Of a DNA stretch of 64,000 bases, positions 56,601 to 64,000 are shown piece after piece. A program made the translations under genes and the position numbers. The stretch is from Kribbella sandramycini (GTDB taxonomy: Bacteria; Actinomycetota; Actinomycetes; Propionibacteriales; Kribbellaceae). The first letter of the stretch is position 1. Each line of letters starts with the position of its first letter. The notes under the pieces were generated by a model, which had not been told where the DNA came from, did not search any database, and saw only the letters and a program-made list of their open reading frames with translations. The stretch spans positions 62,001 through 126,000 of the forward strand of contig NZ_JABJRC010000005.1 of the NCBI RefSeq assembly GCF_013131805.1, in the 5' to 3' direction.

Positions 56601-57809
56601 ATGGCTGCTTCCCAGACTGAGACCCCAACTCCCACCCCACCCGATGCCACGAGTAACAAACTCCCCTGGTCCCCGCTGCTCGCGCTGAGCACCGCGGCCT
56701 TCATGGGCATCCTGACCGAGGCGCTGCCGGCCGGCGTCCTGCCCGAGATGGCCCGCGGCCTCGGCGTCAGCGAGTCGGCGGCCGGACAGTCGCTGACCAT
56801 CTACGCCATCGCGACCGGCGTCTCGGCGATCCCGCTGATGGTGGCCACCGCCACCTGGGGCCGTAAGCAGCTGCTGCTGCTCGCGGTCTCGGTCTTCGCG
56901 ATCGCGAATGTCGTCACCGCGCTGTCGTCCAGCTACATCCTGACGATGGGCTTCCGCCTGCTCGCCGGTATCGCGGCCGCGGCCGTCTGGGCCGAGCTGG
57001 TCGGCTACGCCCGCCGGTTGGCCCCGCCGCATCTGCAGGGCCGAGCCATCTCGGTGACCATGGCCGGCGTCCCCCTCGCGCTGGCCCTGGGTATCCCGGT
57101 CGGCACGTTCCTCGGCAACCTGTTCGGCTGGCGGCTCACCTTCGGCCTGGTGGCCGTGATCTCCGTGCTGCTGCTCGGCTGGATCGGCGTCTCCGTTCCG
57201 GCGGCCTCCGGTCAGAAGCTCGGCCAGCGCGAGCCGATCCTGCAGGCGCTGAAGCTCCCCGGCGTCGTCGCCGTGCTGTTCACGGTCGCGGCCTGGGTGC
57301 TGTCGCACAACATCCTCTACACCTACATCTCGACGTTCCTCGACGAGTACGGGATGGGCAACCGGCGCGACCTGGTGCTGCTGGTCTTCGGCATCGCCTC
57401 GGTGATCAGCATCGTGCTCACCGGAGCCCTGGTCGACCGCAAGCTGCGCACGCTCACGATCGGCTCGGCCGGTCTGGTCGTCATCTCCGCGGTCGCCCTC
57501 GGACTGCTGGCGACGAATGCCCTCGTCGTCTACATCGCCGTCGTCCTGTGGGGTCTCGGCTGGGGCGGCGTCACCACGCTGCTGCAGACCGCCGTCACGG
57601 ATGCCGGCGGTGACCGCGGGCAGGCGCTGCTGGTCACGACCTGGAACTCGTTCATGGCCGGCGGCGGCGCCGTCGGCGGCATCCTGCTCGCCCAGCTGGG
57701 ACCGAAGTCCTTCGCGTGGGGCGTGCTGGCCCTGATGGTGCCCGTGCTGCTGGTCGTCATCGGCGCCCGCAAGCACGGCTTCCCGACCCGGCGACCAAAC
57801 GCAGCCTGA
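56601..57809 (+). CDS. MFS drug-type exporter (DHA1, AraJ-like)
   Basis: About 402 residues with 12 hydrophobic helices. FMGILTEALPAGVLPEMARGLGVSESAAGQ is the typical first-helix/loop signature of chloramphenicol and arabinose-type DHA1 efflux proteins; WGRKQLLLLAVSVF is motif A. The ATG at 56601 is the usual family start; one at 56577 is possible but has no ribosome site. Divergent from a MerR gene and next to the AmCP operon, it is the likely product exporter. Confidence 0.88.
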   Translation: MAASQTETPTPTPPDATSNKLPWSPLLALSTAAFMGILTEALPAGVLPEMARGLGVSESAAGQSLTIYAIATGVSAIPLMVATATWGRKQLLLLAVSVFAIANVVTALSSSYILTMGFRLLAGIAAAAVWAELVGYARRLAPPHLQGRAISVTMAGVPLALALGIPVGTFLGNLFGWRLTFGLVAVISVLLLGWIGVSVPAASGQKLGQREPILQALKLPGVVAVLFTVAAWVLSHNILYTYISTFLDEYGMGNRRDLVLLVFGIASVISIVLTGALVDRKLRTLTIGSAGLVVISAVALGLLATNALVVYIAVVLWGLGWGGVTTLLQTAVTDAGGDRGQALLVTTWNSFMAGGGAVGGILLAQLGPKSFAWGVLALMVPVLLVVIGARKHGFPTRRPNAA

Positions 57810-57817
57810 TCGCCGGC

Positions 57818-57862
57818 GAGGCCGTGTCCGGTCCGGGGCGACCCGCGGGCGGACACGGCCTC
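57818..57862. terminator. Bidirectional terminator hairpin
   Basis: Thirteen-base arms GAGGCCGTGTCCG (57818-57830) and its complement (57850-57862) enclose a 19-base loop. It lies between the stops of the convergent MFS (57809) and response-regulator (57865) genes. Confidence 0.7.
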
Positions 57863-57864
57863 TG

Positions 57865-58536
57865 TCAGCCACGACCGATGCGGTACCCGACCCCGCGGAC
57901 AGTGATGATCCAGGAACTCGCGCCGAGTTTGGCCCGCAGGCTCCGCACATGGGTGTCGATCGTGCGACTCGAATCGGCCCAGCTGGTCTCCCAGACGCTG
58001 GCCATCAGCTGTTTGCGGGACACCGGCTCATCGGGATGCGAGGCCAGCTTGTGCAACAGCTCGAACTCCTTGCCGGTCAGCGAGACCGGCCGATCGCCGA
58101 GCCGCGCCTCGTGCGTCTGGGCGTCGATACTCAGATCGCCGACCCGGATGATCCGGCCGGGCTGTTTGCACGGCAGCGAGCGGCGCAGCACCGCCTCGAT
58201 CCGGGCCAGCATCTCGCGCGAGCCGCACTGCGCGTCCACGCAGTCGTCGGCGCCGGCCTTGAGCGCCAGCACCCGGTCGGTCTCGGCGCCGGTCGAGACC
58301 GAGATGATCGGTTTGTTGCCGGCCGCCCGGATCGACCGGCAGACCTCGAGCCCGTCGATATCGGGCAGATCGAGATCGAGCAGGACGAAATCCGACGTCC
58401 GGTGCGCCTGCAGCGCCTTGGCTCCGGTGTCCACGCTGCTGACGGCGTACCCCTGCCGGCGCAACTGCTGTCTGCGGGCCTCGATCTCCGCCGAGGCTCC
58501 CTCGACGACCAGCACCCGCACTGTCCCCTGTGCCAC
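57865..58536 (-). CDS. OmpR/JadR1-type response regulator with atypical receiver
   Basis: A 223-residue protein. The receiver (about 7-115) keeps the phospho-acceptor-like Asp in VLLDLDLPDIDG. The acidic pair that binds Mg2+ is reduced to VEGAS, and the Lys of the KPF motif is missing (VDAQCGSREML). The winged-helix effector (about 130-220) is complete (DRPVSLTGKEFELLHKLAS, ISRTIDTHVRSLRAKLG-like, TVRGVGYRI). No histidine kinase gene is adjacent. This matches atypical antibiotic-cluster regulators such as JadR1, which respond to pathway products and not to phosphorylation. GTG at 58536 follows AGGTGGAG. Confidence 0.88.
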   Translation of the reverse strand: MAQGTVRVLVVEGASAEIEARRQQLRRQGYAVSSVDTGAKALQAHRTSDFVLLDLDLPDIDGLEVCRSIRAAGNKPIISVSTGAETDRVLALKAGADDCVDAQCGSREMLARIEAVLRRSLPCKQPGRIIRVGDLSIDAQTHEARLGDRPVSLTGKEFELLHKLASHPDEPVSRKQLMASVWETSWADSSRTIDTHVRSLRAKLGASSWIITVRGVGYRIGRG

Positions 58537-58599
58537 TGCTCCACCTCACATGCCATCGGAACGAGACATCAACTGGCAGCGTCCCCCCAGGACACTAAA

Positions 58600-58627
58600 A
58601 TGATAGTGATCTTTTTTTTAAGGTCAA
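58600..58627 (-). promoter_or_regulatory. Promoter of the response-regulator gene
   Basis: On the reverse strand TTGACC (58627-58622), a 16-base spacer with an A run, and TATCAT (58605-58600) form a good sigma70-like promoter, about 60 bases before the GTG at 58536. CACTA/TAGTG arms (58593-58597 and 58604-58608) overlap the -10 box and may bind the regulator. Confidence 0.6.
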
Positions 58628-58677
58628 CGAAACTTTCTCACGAAGTGAGTTCGGGGGGTCACCGCGCGTCGATCGGC

Positions 58678-59430
58678 CTAAACTGCCGACGCGCCGCCGT
58701 CCACCGGAACAGCTCCGCCGGTAATGAACGACGCTTCGTCACTGAGCAACCACGCAGCGGCACGAGCGATCTCGATCGGCTCGGCCATCCGCTTCTGGAT
58801 CTGGCGCGCGACCGAGCCCTGTTCGAGGGCCGGCACCTCGCGAATCGCGTCCTCGATCAACGGCGTCCGGACGGTGCCGACGACCAGCGCGTTCACCCGG
58901 ATACCCCGCGGCCCGTACTCCGCGGCGGCCGCGCGGGTCAGCCCGAGCACCGCGTGCTTGGCGGCGACGTACGGCGAGATGGCGCCGGTCGCGAAAGCGC
59001 CGGCGGTGCTGGAGGTGTTGACGATCGAGCCGCCCGCGCCGAGCACCGGCAACTGCTGCTGCAGGCAGTTCCAGGTGCCGCGGACGTTGACGCCCATGAT
59101 CTGCTCGAACAGCGCATCGTCCGTCTCGTGGACGAGGGGGCCGATGGTCCCCCAGCCGGCGTTGTTGAACGCGCCGTCCAGACCGCCGAAGGTTTCGACC
59201 GCGGTCGAAACGGAGCGACGGACGGCGTCCGCGTCGACGACGTCACCCGGGGTCGCCACCGCCTGCCCGCCGGCGGCGCGGATCTCGGTGACGAGCTCGT
59301 CCAGCCGGTCCTTGCGGCGGGCAAGCAGTACGACGGCCGCGCCCTCGGCGGCGAAATGCCGCGCCGCGGCGGCGCCGATCCCGCTCGACGCTCCGGTGAT
59401 CATGATCGTCCTGGTTGCGAGCTTCCCCAC
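58678..59430 (-). CDS. Short-chain dehydrogenase/reductase linked to the TetR/AfsA signalling set
   Basis: A 250-residue classical SDR: ITGASSGIGAAAARHF, NNAG (NNAGWGT), Ser in VNTSSTAGA, YxxxK in YVAAKHAVL, and a C-terminal GGAVPVDGG. It lies 12 bp after the TetR gene in the same direction, with AGGGGA before its GTG. SDR genes beside AfsA-like genes often reduce the keto group of gamma-butyrolactones (BarS1 type); this is the preferred role but a general tailoring reductase is possible. Confidence 0.9.
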   Translation of the reverse strand: MGKLATRTIMITGASSGIGAAAARHFAAEGAAVVLLARRKDRLDELVTEIRAAGGQAVATPGDVVDADAVRRSVSTAVETFGGLDGAFNNAGWGTIGPLVHETDDALFEQIMGVNVRGTWNCLQQQLPVLGAGGSIVNTSSTAGAFATGAISPYVAAKHAVLGLTRAAAAEYGPRGIRVNALVVGTVRTPLIEDAIREVPALEQGSVARQIQKRMAEPIEIARAAAWLLSDEASFITGGAVPVDGGASAV

Positions 59431-59442
59431 TGGGCGGTCCCC

Positions 59443-60021
59443 TCAGTTCTTCAGGGCCGGGAGCAGGCAGCGCCAGATCTCCTCGACCCGATCGGGCAGA
59501 TCCTTGTGCGCGGTCTCGACGTACGAGTGCATCTGCGCGCCCGTACAGGCGTTCACGACGAGCCGGGCGACCGCCTGGACGTCGACATCCGCGCGCAACT
59601 CACCCTCATCCTGGGCGGTCTGCAGATCGGCAGCCACGATCACGGTCCACTGCTCGTGGGAGTTCTCCACGGTGCCCATGAAGCGGTCCTGCTCCCAGAC
59701 CAGGCGGGCGCCCGCGCGCAGCATCGGGCTCTCCGCGAGGGCGCGGGCCCAGACCAGCGTCACGTCGATGGCCCGCTGCAAGCCGGTCGAAGCCTTCGGC
59801 GGGACGACGAAATCCGGCTGGCCGGCCACGATCGCCCGGGCCAGCTCCTCCTTGGACCGGAAGTGGAAGTAGACGCCGCCGAGCGTCACCCCGGCCCGGT
59901 CGGCAATCTTCATCACGCTGGCCCCGGAGAACCCCAGCTCGGCGAACACCTCGGCCGCCGCCTCCAGCACCGTGGCACGCGTCCGCTCCGCGCGCGCCTG
60001 TTTCACCGCTCGTCCCGCCAT
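59443..60021 (-). CDS. TetR-family gamma-butyrolactone-receptor-like regulator
   Basis: A 192-residue TetR protein. The HTH (RATVLEAAAEVFAELGFSGASVMKIADRAGVTLGGVYFHFRSKEELA) has the YFHF signature typical of ArpA/ScbR-type receptors, and a Trp in the ligand half (LVWEQDRF, EQWTVIVAADL) fits that group. The start ATG at 60021 follows GAGAGGTG. It is divergent from the AfsA-like gene, the standard signalling pair that controls antibiotic onset. It probably represses afsA-like, itself and the clusters nearby until the butyrolactone signal binds. Confidence 0.88.
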   Translation of the reverse strand: MAGRAVKQARAERTRATVLEAAAEVFAELGFSGASVMKIADRAGVTLGGVYFHFRSKEELARAIVAGQPDFVVPPKASTGLQRAIDVTLVWARALAESPMLRAGARLVWEQDRFMGTVENSHEQWTVIVAADLQTAQDEGELRADVDVQAVARLVVNACTGAQMHSYVETAHKDLPDRVEEIWRCLLPALKN

Positions 60022-60142
60022 CGACCCACCTCTCGCCGTCACTCACTGAAATCTCGCGATCACAAATTGCAGGCTTCACGAAAAGAACAACATTCTTTAA
60101 TTTATACGCGAGAGACACCTGTCGCCCACAGGGGGGAAAGTC
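60022..60142. promoter_or_regulatory. Divergent control region of the butyrolactone pair
   Basis: An AT-rich stretch holds AAAGAA (60082-60087) and TTCTTT (60093-60098), a 6-bp inverted repeat with a 5-base centre, and TTTATAC at about 60101-60107 as a possible -10 for the AfsA-like gene. The repeat is a candidate receptor site but does not match the GC-rich autoregulatory element of Streptomyces receptors. Confidence 0.45.
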
Positions 60143-61027
60143 ATGAATATTCAAACGCTTGTCCGTAAGGAAAAGAGCGACGAAGCGCTCGTGCTGGACT
60201 GGCGCGCCCTTCCGGACCTGGTCCAGCAGGTCACCGTGCGCTGGCCGCAACAGCACAGTTTCTACACCGAGGGGGATCGCTACACCCCGCTGCTCTTCAC
60301 CGAGACGCTGCGCCAAGCACTGGCGTTACTGAGTCACGACGTGCACGAGATCCCGCTCGGGCACCGCCTCGGCTGGGAGCGGATCCGCTCCTGGATCAAC
60401 GCCAAGGCACTCGCGGTCGGCGACGCCGACGTCGTCACCCTGCAGGTCAGCCATCCATCGGTCACCCGCCGCCGGCTCGGCTCCACCTACCTGGTCTCCC
60501 GGATCGACGCGCTGATCGGCAACCTGCACGCCGGCGGCGCCGAAGTCCACTACAGCGCGCACCCACCCGCCATCTACAACCGGCTCCGCGGCCCGTACGC
60601 CGACGCCAAGGACGCCTTCCAGCGCGCGATCCCCGTCCCCGCTGCCGTCCCCGCCGCCCTCGTCGGCCGCGGCGACACCGGCAACGTCGTCCTCTCGCCC
60701 ACCGAGGACGCCCACACCTGGCAGCTCCGCGTCGACACCACCCACCGCGTCCTGTTCGACCACCCGCACGACCACATCCCCGGCATGGTCCTGCTGGAGG
60801 CCGCCGCCCAAGCAGCCCAGGCCTGCCTACCGGTCCCGGTCACCACCACCGGTTTCGACACCCAATTCTTCCGCTACGTCGAATTCGACCAACCCTGTTT
60901 CTTCACCGCCGAACCCGGCCCCCCAACCCCCCAAGGCCGCTCCGTCGTCCAGATCCATGCCACCCAATCCGGCCACCCCGTCTGCACCGCCGCCATCAGC
61001 ACCGAACCCCTGGATCTGAACCCCTGA
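60143..61027 (+). CDS. AfsA-family gamma-butyrolactone synthase
   Basis: A 294-residue protein with two hot-dog-like AfsA repeats: residues about 20-140 (HSFYTEGDRYTPLLFTETLRQALALLSHDV) and about 185-285 (HRVLFDHPHDHIPGMVLLEAAAQAAQ). AfsA joins a beta-ketoacyl chain to dihydroxyacetone phosphate, the first step of butyrolactone signal synthesis. GGGGGGAAA lies upstream of the ATG. A perfect hairpin follows the stop. Together with the TetR and SDR genes it makes a complete minimal signalling module at the cluster edge. Confidence 0.93.
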   Translation: MNIQTLVRKEKSDEALVLDWRALPDLVQQVTVRWPQQHSFYTEGDRYTPLLFTETLRQALALLSHDVHEIPLGHRLGWERIRSWINAKALAVGDADVVTLQVSHPSVTRRRLGSTYLVSRIDALIGNLHAGGAEVHYSAHPPAIYNRLRGPYADAKDAFQRAIPVPAAVPAALVGRGDTGNVVLSPTEDAHTWQLRVDTTHRVLFDHPHDHIPGMVLLEAAAQAAQACLPVPVTTTGFDTQFFRYVEFDQPCFFTAEPGPPTPQGRSVVQIHATQSGHPVCTAAISTEPLDLNP

Positions 61028-61032
61028 CAAAC

Positions 61033-61067
61033 AACGGGCCGTCGCGCATTTCGCGCGACGGCCCGTT
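61033..61067. terminator. Perfect 15-bp terminator hairpin
   Basis: Arms 61033-61047 (AACGGGCCGTCGCGC) and 61053-61067 are exact complements with a 5-base loop. It sits between the convergent AfsA-like gene (stop 61027) and tannase-like gene (stop 61075) and serves both. Confidence 0.85.
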
Positions 61068-61074
61068 CGCAATC

Positions 61075-62559
61075 TCAGCGACAGAGTTTCGGATAGGCGC
61101 AAAGCTCGCGGGAGTTGCTGCCGTCGGGGTTTGCGGCCGGGAGGGTGGCTGGGGGTTTGTTGTGTTCTACCCAGTTGACGAGGGCGGTGAAGGGGTCGGT
61201 GGGGGCTGGGCCGCCGCCGCAGTGGCCGGCGTTGGGGGCGAGGAAGAGGCGGTAGAAGGTGTTGGTGCGGGTGGGGCCGCCGAGTTCGCGTTCGACGCGC
61301 CGGCGGTAGTTGATGGTGCCTTGGGCGGGGATGAGGCTGTCGGCGAGGCCGTGCCAGGAGAGGAGTTTGCCGCCGGAGCGCTGGAAGGCGGAGAGGTCCG
61401 GGTCGTCGCTGCCGATGATGCGGTTGTACTGGGCCTGGGACTGGCGGAAGAGTTTGGCGAACTGGGTGTAGGTGAGGGTGCTGGTGTCGAACTTGGGGTC
61501 CAGCTTGAGGAAGTTGCGTACCCAGCTGTCGGGGACGGCGAACGGGACGGCGGATTGGCCGTTGGTGACGGCCAGGCCGTCGAACGACGTACCGCGGGTG
61601 AGGCCGTACCAGAGACCGCGCGGGCCGTCCCAGATCTTGCGGACCACCTTGGCGTCGGCGGCGGTGATCGTCACCGGCTTGCCTTCGCAGAGAATCGTCT
61701 TGCCGATCAGACGTTCGGGGGCCCAGCGGCACTTCTGCGGCTGGTCGTTGTCACACGCCTGCCGGGCGGCGTCGGCGAACGCGTCGAACTCGCACTTGGT
61801 CGGATAGTTGCGCTCGGCATTCATCACGACGGCGGGCCAGATCGCGGAGACGGTCCAGCGCTCCCAGTTGATCGCAGGGGATGCGGCGAGGATGCCGTCG
61901 AAGTCGTCGGGGTGCTGCTGGGCTTCGACGTACCCCTGCCGGCCGCCGGTCGAGCAGCCGTTCCAGTACGCGTACGACGCCGCGCGGCCGTAGTACTGCT
62001 TGGTGACCGCCTTACCGACAACGGCAAGGTCGTGTGCGGAGCGGGACGCGAAGTTGGTCAGCAGGGTGCGATCCACCTTGCCGTTCTTCAGCGCCCAGTC
62101 GTCCGCGGTGAACGGGGACGGTCCGACGCCGGCATCGGTCGAGGCGACGGCGTACCCGGCCTTGACAGCCTTGGCCCAGGGCGCGCCGAACTCGCCGGCC
62201 CAGTAACCGCTGCCGCCGAGCGCCTGGAAGCGGCCGTTCCAGCCGGTCTTCGGCAACCAGACCACGGTCTTGACGTGATCGTCGGCGTGGCTGAGCCGGA
62301 CGGTCACCTCGCAGTACGCCGGAACGCCGTCGACCGGCTCGTTCGGAAACGGCGGGGTCGGCGGGAAGGTGACCGTGCCGCCGGGGCGGTCGACCGCGGT
62401 CACGGAGTCGATCCGGGCGCCGGACGGCGGTGCGACGGTCACGTTCGAGCAGGCGGTGCCAGTGGTCGTGCCAGTGGTCGTGGCGGCCGTGCTGCCGGAC
62501 GCCGGCAGCAGGACGGCGAGCGGGAGGACCGCCGCGACCATCGTCAGGATTCGTTTCAT
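61075..62559 (-). CDS. Secreted tannase / feruloyl esterase family protein
   Basis: A 494-residue secreted esterase. A signal peptide (ILTMVAAVLPLAVLLPASGS) precedes the alpha/beta-hydrolase domain. The nucleophile motif is CSTGGRQGY (Ser between Cys and Gly-Gly). Acid and His are expected in the C-terminal third: SWHGLADSLIPAQGT and NAGHCGGG, where the Cys pair of the CS-D-HC motif (CST, HCG) is intact. The family cleaves gallate or ferulate esters of plant material. The start ATG at 62559 fits the signal peptide. Convergent with the AfsA-like gene and divergent from the MmyB regulator. Confidence 0.93.
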   Translation of the reverse strand: MKRILTMVAAVLPLAVLLPASGSTAATTTGTTTGTACSNVTVAPPSGARIDSVTAVDRPGGTVTFPPTPPFPNEPVDGVPAYCEVTVRLSHADDHVKTVVWLPKTGWNGRFQALGGSGYWAGEFGAPWAKAVKAGYAVASTDAGVGPSPFTADDWALKNGKVDRTLLTNFASRSAHDLAVVGKAVTKQYYGRAASYAYWNGCSTGGRQGYVEAQQHPDDFDGILAASPAINWERWTVSAIWPAVVMNAERNYPTKCEFDAFADAARQACDNDQPQKCRWAPERLIGKTILCEGKPVTITAADAKVVRKIWDGPRGLWYGLTRGTSFDGLAVTNGQSAVPFAVPDSWVRNFLKLDPKFDTSTLTYTQFAKLFRQSQAQYNRIIGSDDPDLSAFQRSGGKLLSWHGLADSLIPAQGTINYRRRVERELGGPTRTNTFYRLFLAPNAGHCGGGPAPTDPFTALVNWVEHNKPPATLPAANPDGSNSRELCAYPKLCR

Positions 62560-62609
62560 GACGACACCGAATCAAGACCGCCGACCGGCAACCAGGGATA
62601 CTTTGTCCT

Positions 62610-63467
62610 GTGATCCAGGGCACAGCACCGAATCGGGCGATGCTCGCCGACTTCCTGCGCAGCCGCCGCGCGCAGCTGCAGCCGGAGGACGTCGGCCTCC
62701 CGCGCGCACCCCGGCGGCGGTCGAACGGCTTGCGGCGCGAGGAAGTCGCGGAGCTGGCCGGGATCTCGGCCGACTACTACAGCCGGATCGAGCAGCAGCG
62801 CGGGCCGCGTCCGTCCGAGCCGTTGCTCAACGCGCTCGCCGACGGCCTGCGGCTGACCGATGACGAGCGCGACCACTTGTTCCGGCTGGCCGGATTCCCC
62901 AACCCGCCACGGCATCTGCACGACCGGCCCGCCGCGCATCTGCTCCGGGTGATGCGCCAGCTGGAGCACACCCCGGCCCAGATCTGCAGCCATCTCGGCG
63001 AAACCCTGCACCAGAACGCGTTGTCGATCGCGGTGTTCGGCGATCACTCCCGGTTCGCGGGCCTGCGGCGGTTCTGGGCGTACCGCTGGTTCCTGGAGCC
63101 CGGCGAACGGTTGCTCTACGCACCACAGGACCACGACCGGATCTCCCGCGCGATCGTGGCCGAGGTGCTGGCCACGCACAGCGCCGGCCCGTCGAGCCCG
63201 GATGCTTGCGCCCTGGTCGAGCAGCTACTTGCCCAGAGCCCCGAGTACGCCGAGGTCTGGGCCGAGCACCCGGTCTTCGAACAGGACTGGCCGCGGCTGC
63301 ACCTCCGCCACCCGATCGCCGGCGCGCTGGAGCTGAACAGCGACTACGTGGTCGACAGCGATCGCTCGCAATTCCTTGCGGTCTTCACCGCCGACCCCGG
63401 TAGCGCGGACGAGGAGAAACTCCGATCGTTGCTCAGGGCCGCAGCGCCGGGCTCGTCAGCGCCGTGA
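62610..63467 (+). CDS. MmyB-type helix-turn-helix regulator
   Basis: A 285-residue regulator with an N-terminal XRE HTH (ADFLRSRRAQLQPEDVGLP, GLRREEVAELAGISADYYSRIEQQRG) and the MmyB ligand-binding domain (about 110-270: AICSHLGETLHQNAL-like, LNSDYVVDSDRSQFLAVFTADPGS). The MmyB domain can bind a fatty acid or similar ligand. The GTG at 62610 is used; the ATG at 62640 is an alternative close to the usual family N-terminus. It is divergent from the tannase gene by about 50 bp and may control it. Confidence 0.9.
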   Translation: MIQGTAPNRAMLADFLRSRRAQLQPEDVGLPRAPRRRSNGLRREEVAELAGISADYYSRIEQQRGPRPSEPLLNALADGLRLTDDERDHLFRLAGFPNPPRHLHDRPAAHLLRVMRQLEHTPAQICSHLGETLHQNALSIAVFGDHSRFAGLRRFWAYRWFLEPGERLLYAPQDHDRISRAIVAEVLATHSAGPSSPDACALVEQLLAQSPEYAEVWAEHPVFEQDWPRLHLRHPIAGALELNSDYVVDSDRSQFLAVFTADPGSADEEKLRSLLRAAAPGSSAP

Positions 63468-64000
63468 TCGATTTCCCGTTGTTCAGCTGAGCCCGAACCG
63501 ACGAGATCGTCGTACCGGCCCGGAGCGGGAAGGCCGCGGGCGAGGTCAGTGAGCTGGTGCCGCGGCTGGTTTCGAAGCGGAGCTGGGCGACATGTCTGCT
63601 GCCGGCCGCGATGACGAAGTTTCGCCAGACGGTCGCCGCGGCGATGTTTTGCGCAAAACGGCTGCAATTGCTGGTGTTCGCGGCCGTCGCGACCGGTTGG
63701 GCCGGGCCGGTCGGCGGCTCCAGCCGGATCGCGGCATCACCGCGGCCGGACCAGCCGTCGACGCGCAGGCAGGTCCACCGCGCCGTACCGCCGGTGGGTA
63801 ACTGCTGCTCGGCGAAGTGCCAGCTGTTGACGAGCCGGACGCCGCGGTTGTGCCAGGCATCCAAACCGCAGGCATGCAGCGCCCACGACGTCCGAGCGTC
63901 GCGGCTGAGCACCTCGCGCGGGGATCGCGCGGCGCCGCGGCTCGGCAGCGGCATGTAGGTCAGGTGCGCCGGCATCAGATCGCCCAGATCGGCGAGCACG
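63433..64000 (-). CDS. Unknown protein, N-terminus beyond window edge
   Basis: At least 188 residues on the reverse strand, open to the right edge, so the true start is probably outside. Segments HACGLDAWHNRGVRLVNSWHFAEQQL, RWTCLRVDGWSGRGDAAIRLE and SNCSRFAQNIAAATVWRNFVIAAGS are Cys/Trp-rich and look secreted; the C-terminus reads like a beta-rich domain. I do not recognise the family. Its 3' end overlaps the MmyB gene end by 35 bp in the opposite direction. Confidence 0.65.
   Translation of the reverse strand, partial: VLADLGDLMPAHLTYMPLPSRGAARSPREVLSRDARTSWALHACGLDAWHNRGVRLVNSWHFAEQQLPTGGTARWTCLRVDGWSGRGDAAIRLEPPTGPAQPVATAANTSNCSRFAQNIAAATVWRNFVIAAGSRHVAQLRFETSRGTSSLTSPAAFPLRAGTTISSVRAQLNNGKSITALTSPALRP

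Noticed and set aside
58637..58649. CTCAC/GTGAG hairpin as SDR terminator
   Set aside because: The 5-bp stem is too weak; only the stronger hairpins were listed.
1..64000. Mobile elements, CRISPR arrays, tRNA or rRNA genes
   Set aside because: No transposase, integrase, phage gene, spaced direct repeats or cloverleaf sequence was recognised on either strand.

Overview
The window is high-GC DNA of a filamentous actinomycete. Supporting signs are strong G/C bias at third codon positions, many GTG starts, TAnnnT boxes six or seven bases before start codons, Tat and Sec secreted hydrolases, and a gamma-butyrolactone-type signalling pair. The style resembles Kribbella and its relatives (Propionibacteriales), but that is a judgement from gene style and not from a marker gene. 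No rRNA, tRNA, CRISPR array, insertion sequence or phage gene was seen.

Positions 1-16087 hold secreted and housekeeping functions: a cut-off ThuA/discoidin protein, a two-domain laccase, two subtilisins (561 and 1054 residues), a 1733-residue surface protein with fibronectin III domains behind a strongly structured leader, a Tat-exported metallo-beta-lactamase-fold protein behind a perfect 9+9 palindrome, and two short-chain dehydrogenases.

Positions 16084-37026 are one biosynthetic gene cluster. Fourteen reverse-strand genes (34451 down to 16084) are mostly fused by ATGA or GTGA overlaps. They encode A-PCP, a free ACP, class III aminotransferase, hot-dog thioesterase, FabZ-like protein, FabF-like ketosynthase plus a small KS-like partner, acyl-AMP ligase, stand-alone A domain, C-PCP, KS-AT-ACP-TE polyketide synthase, acyl-CoA dehydrogenase-carrier fusion and two DAO-type flavoproteins. 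A divergent free ketosynthase and an MFS exporter close it. Type II FAS/PKS enzymes are mixed with NRPS and type I PKS parts, and several copies lack textbook catalytic residues.

Positions 37181-44165 separate the two clusters: a possible glycosidase, MarR/quinone oxidoreductase pair, GH110-like galactosidase, a membrane protein, and two HEAT-repeat proteins, one fused to a MerR domain.

Positions 44239 to about 61027 hold a second cluster built on a LysW-type amino-group carrier protein (AmCP). LysW, LysX, LysY and LysZ homologues stand in order, preceded by a homocitrate-synthase/aldolase-like enzyme and followed by a class I glutamine amidotransferase-like protein, a Glu/Leu dehydrogenase-like enzyme, an EntE-like AMP ligase, a class I aminotransferase and an FAH-fold protein. 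Two divergent acyl-CoA dehydrogenases, a MerR/MFS pair, an atypical response regulator, and a TetR/SDR/AfsA signalling set flank it. The carrier ends in Gln where known AmCPs end in the substrate-bearing Glu, and there is no LysK-type release peptidase or LysJ-type aminotransferase. This is the best candidate in the window for an undescribed pathway.

Positions 61075-64000 carry a tannase/feruloyl esterase-family secreted enzyme, an MmyB-type regulator and a cut-off unknown protein.
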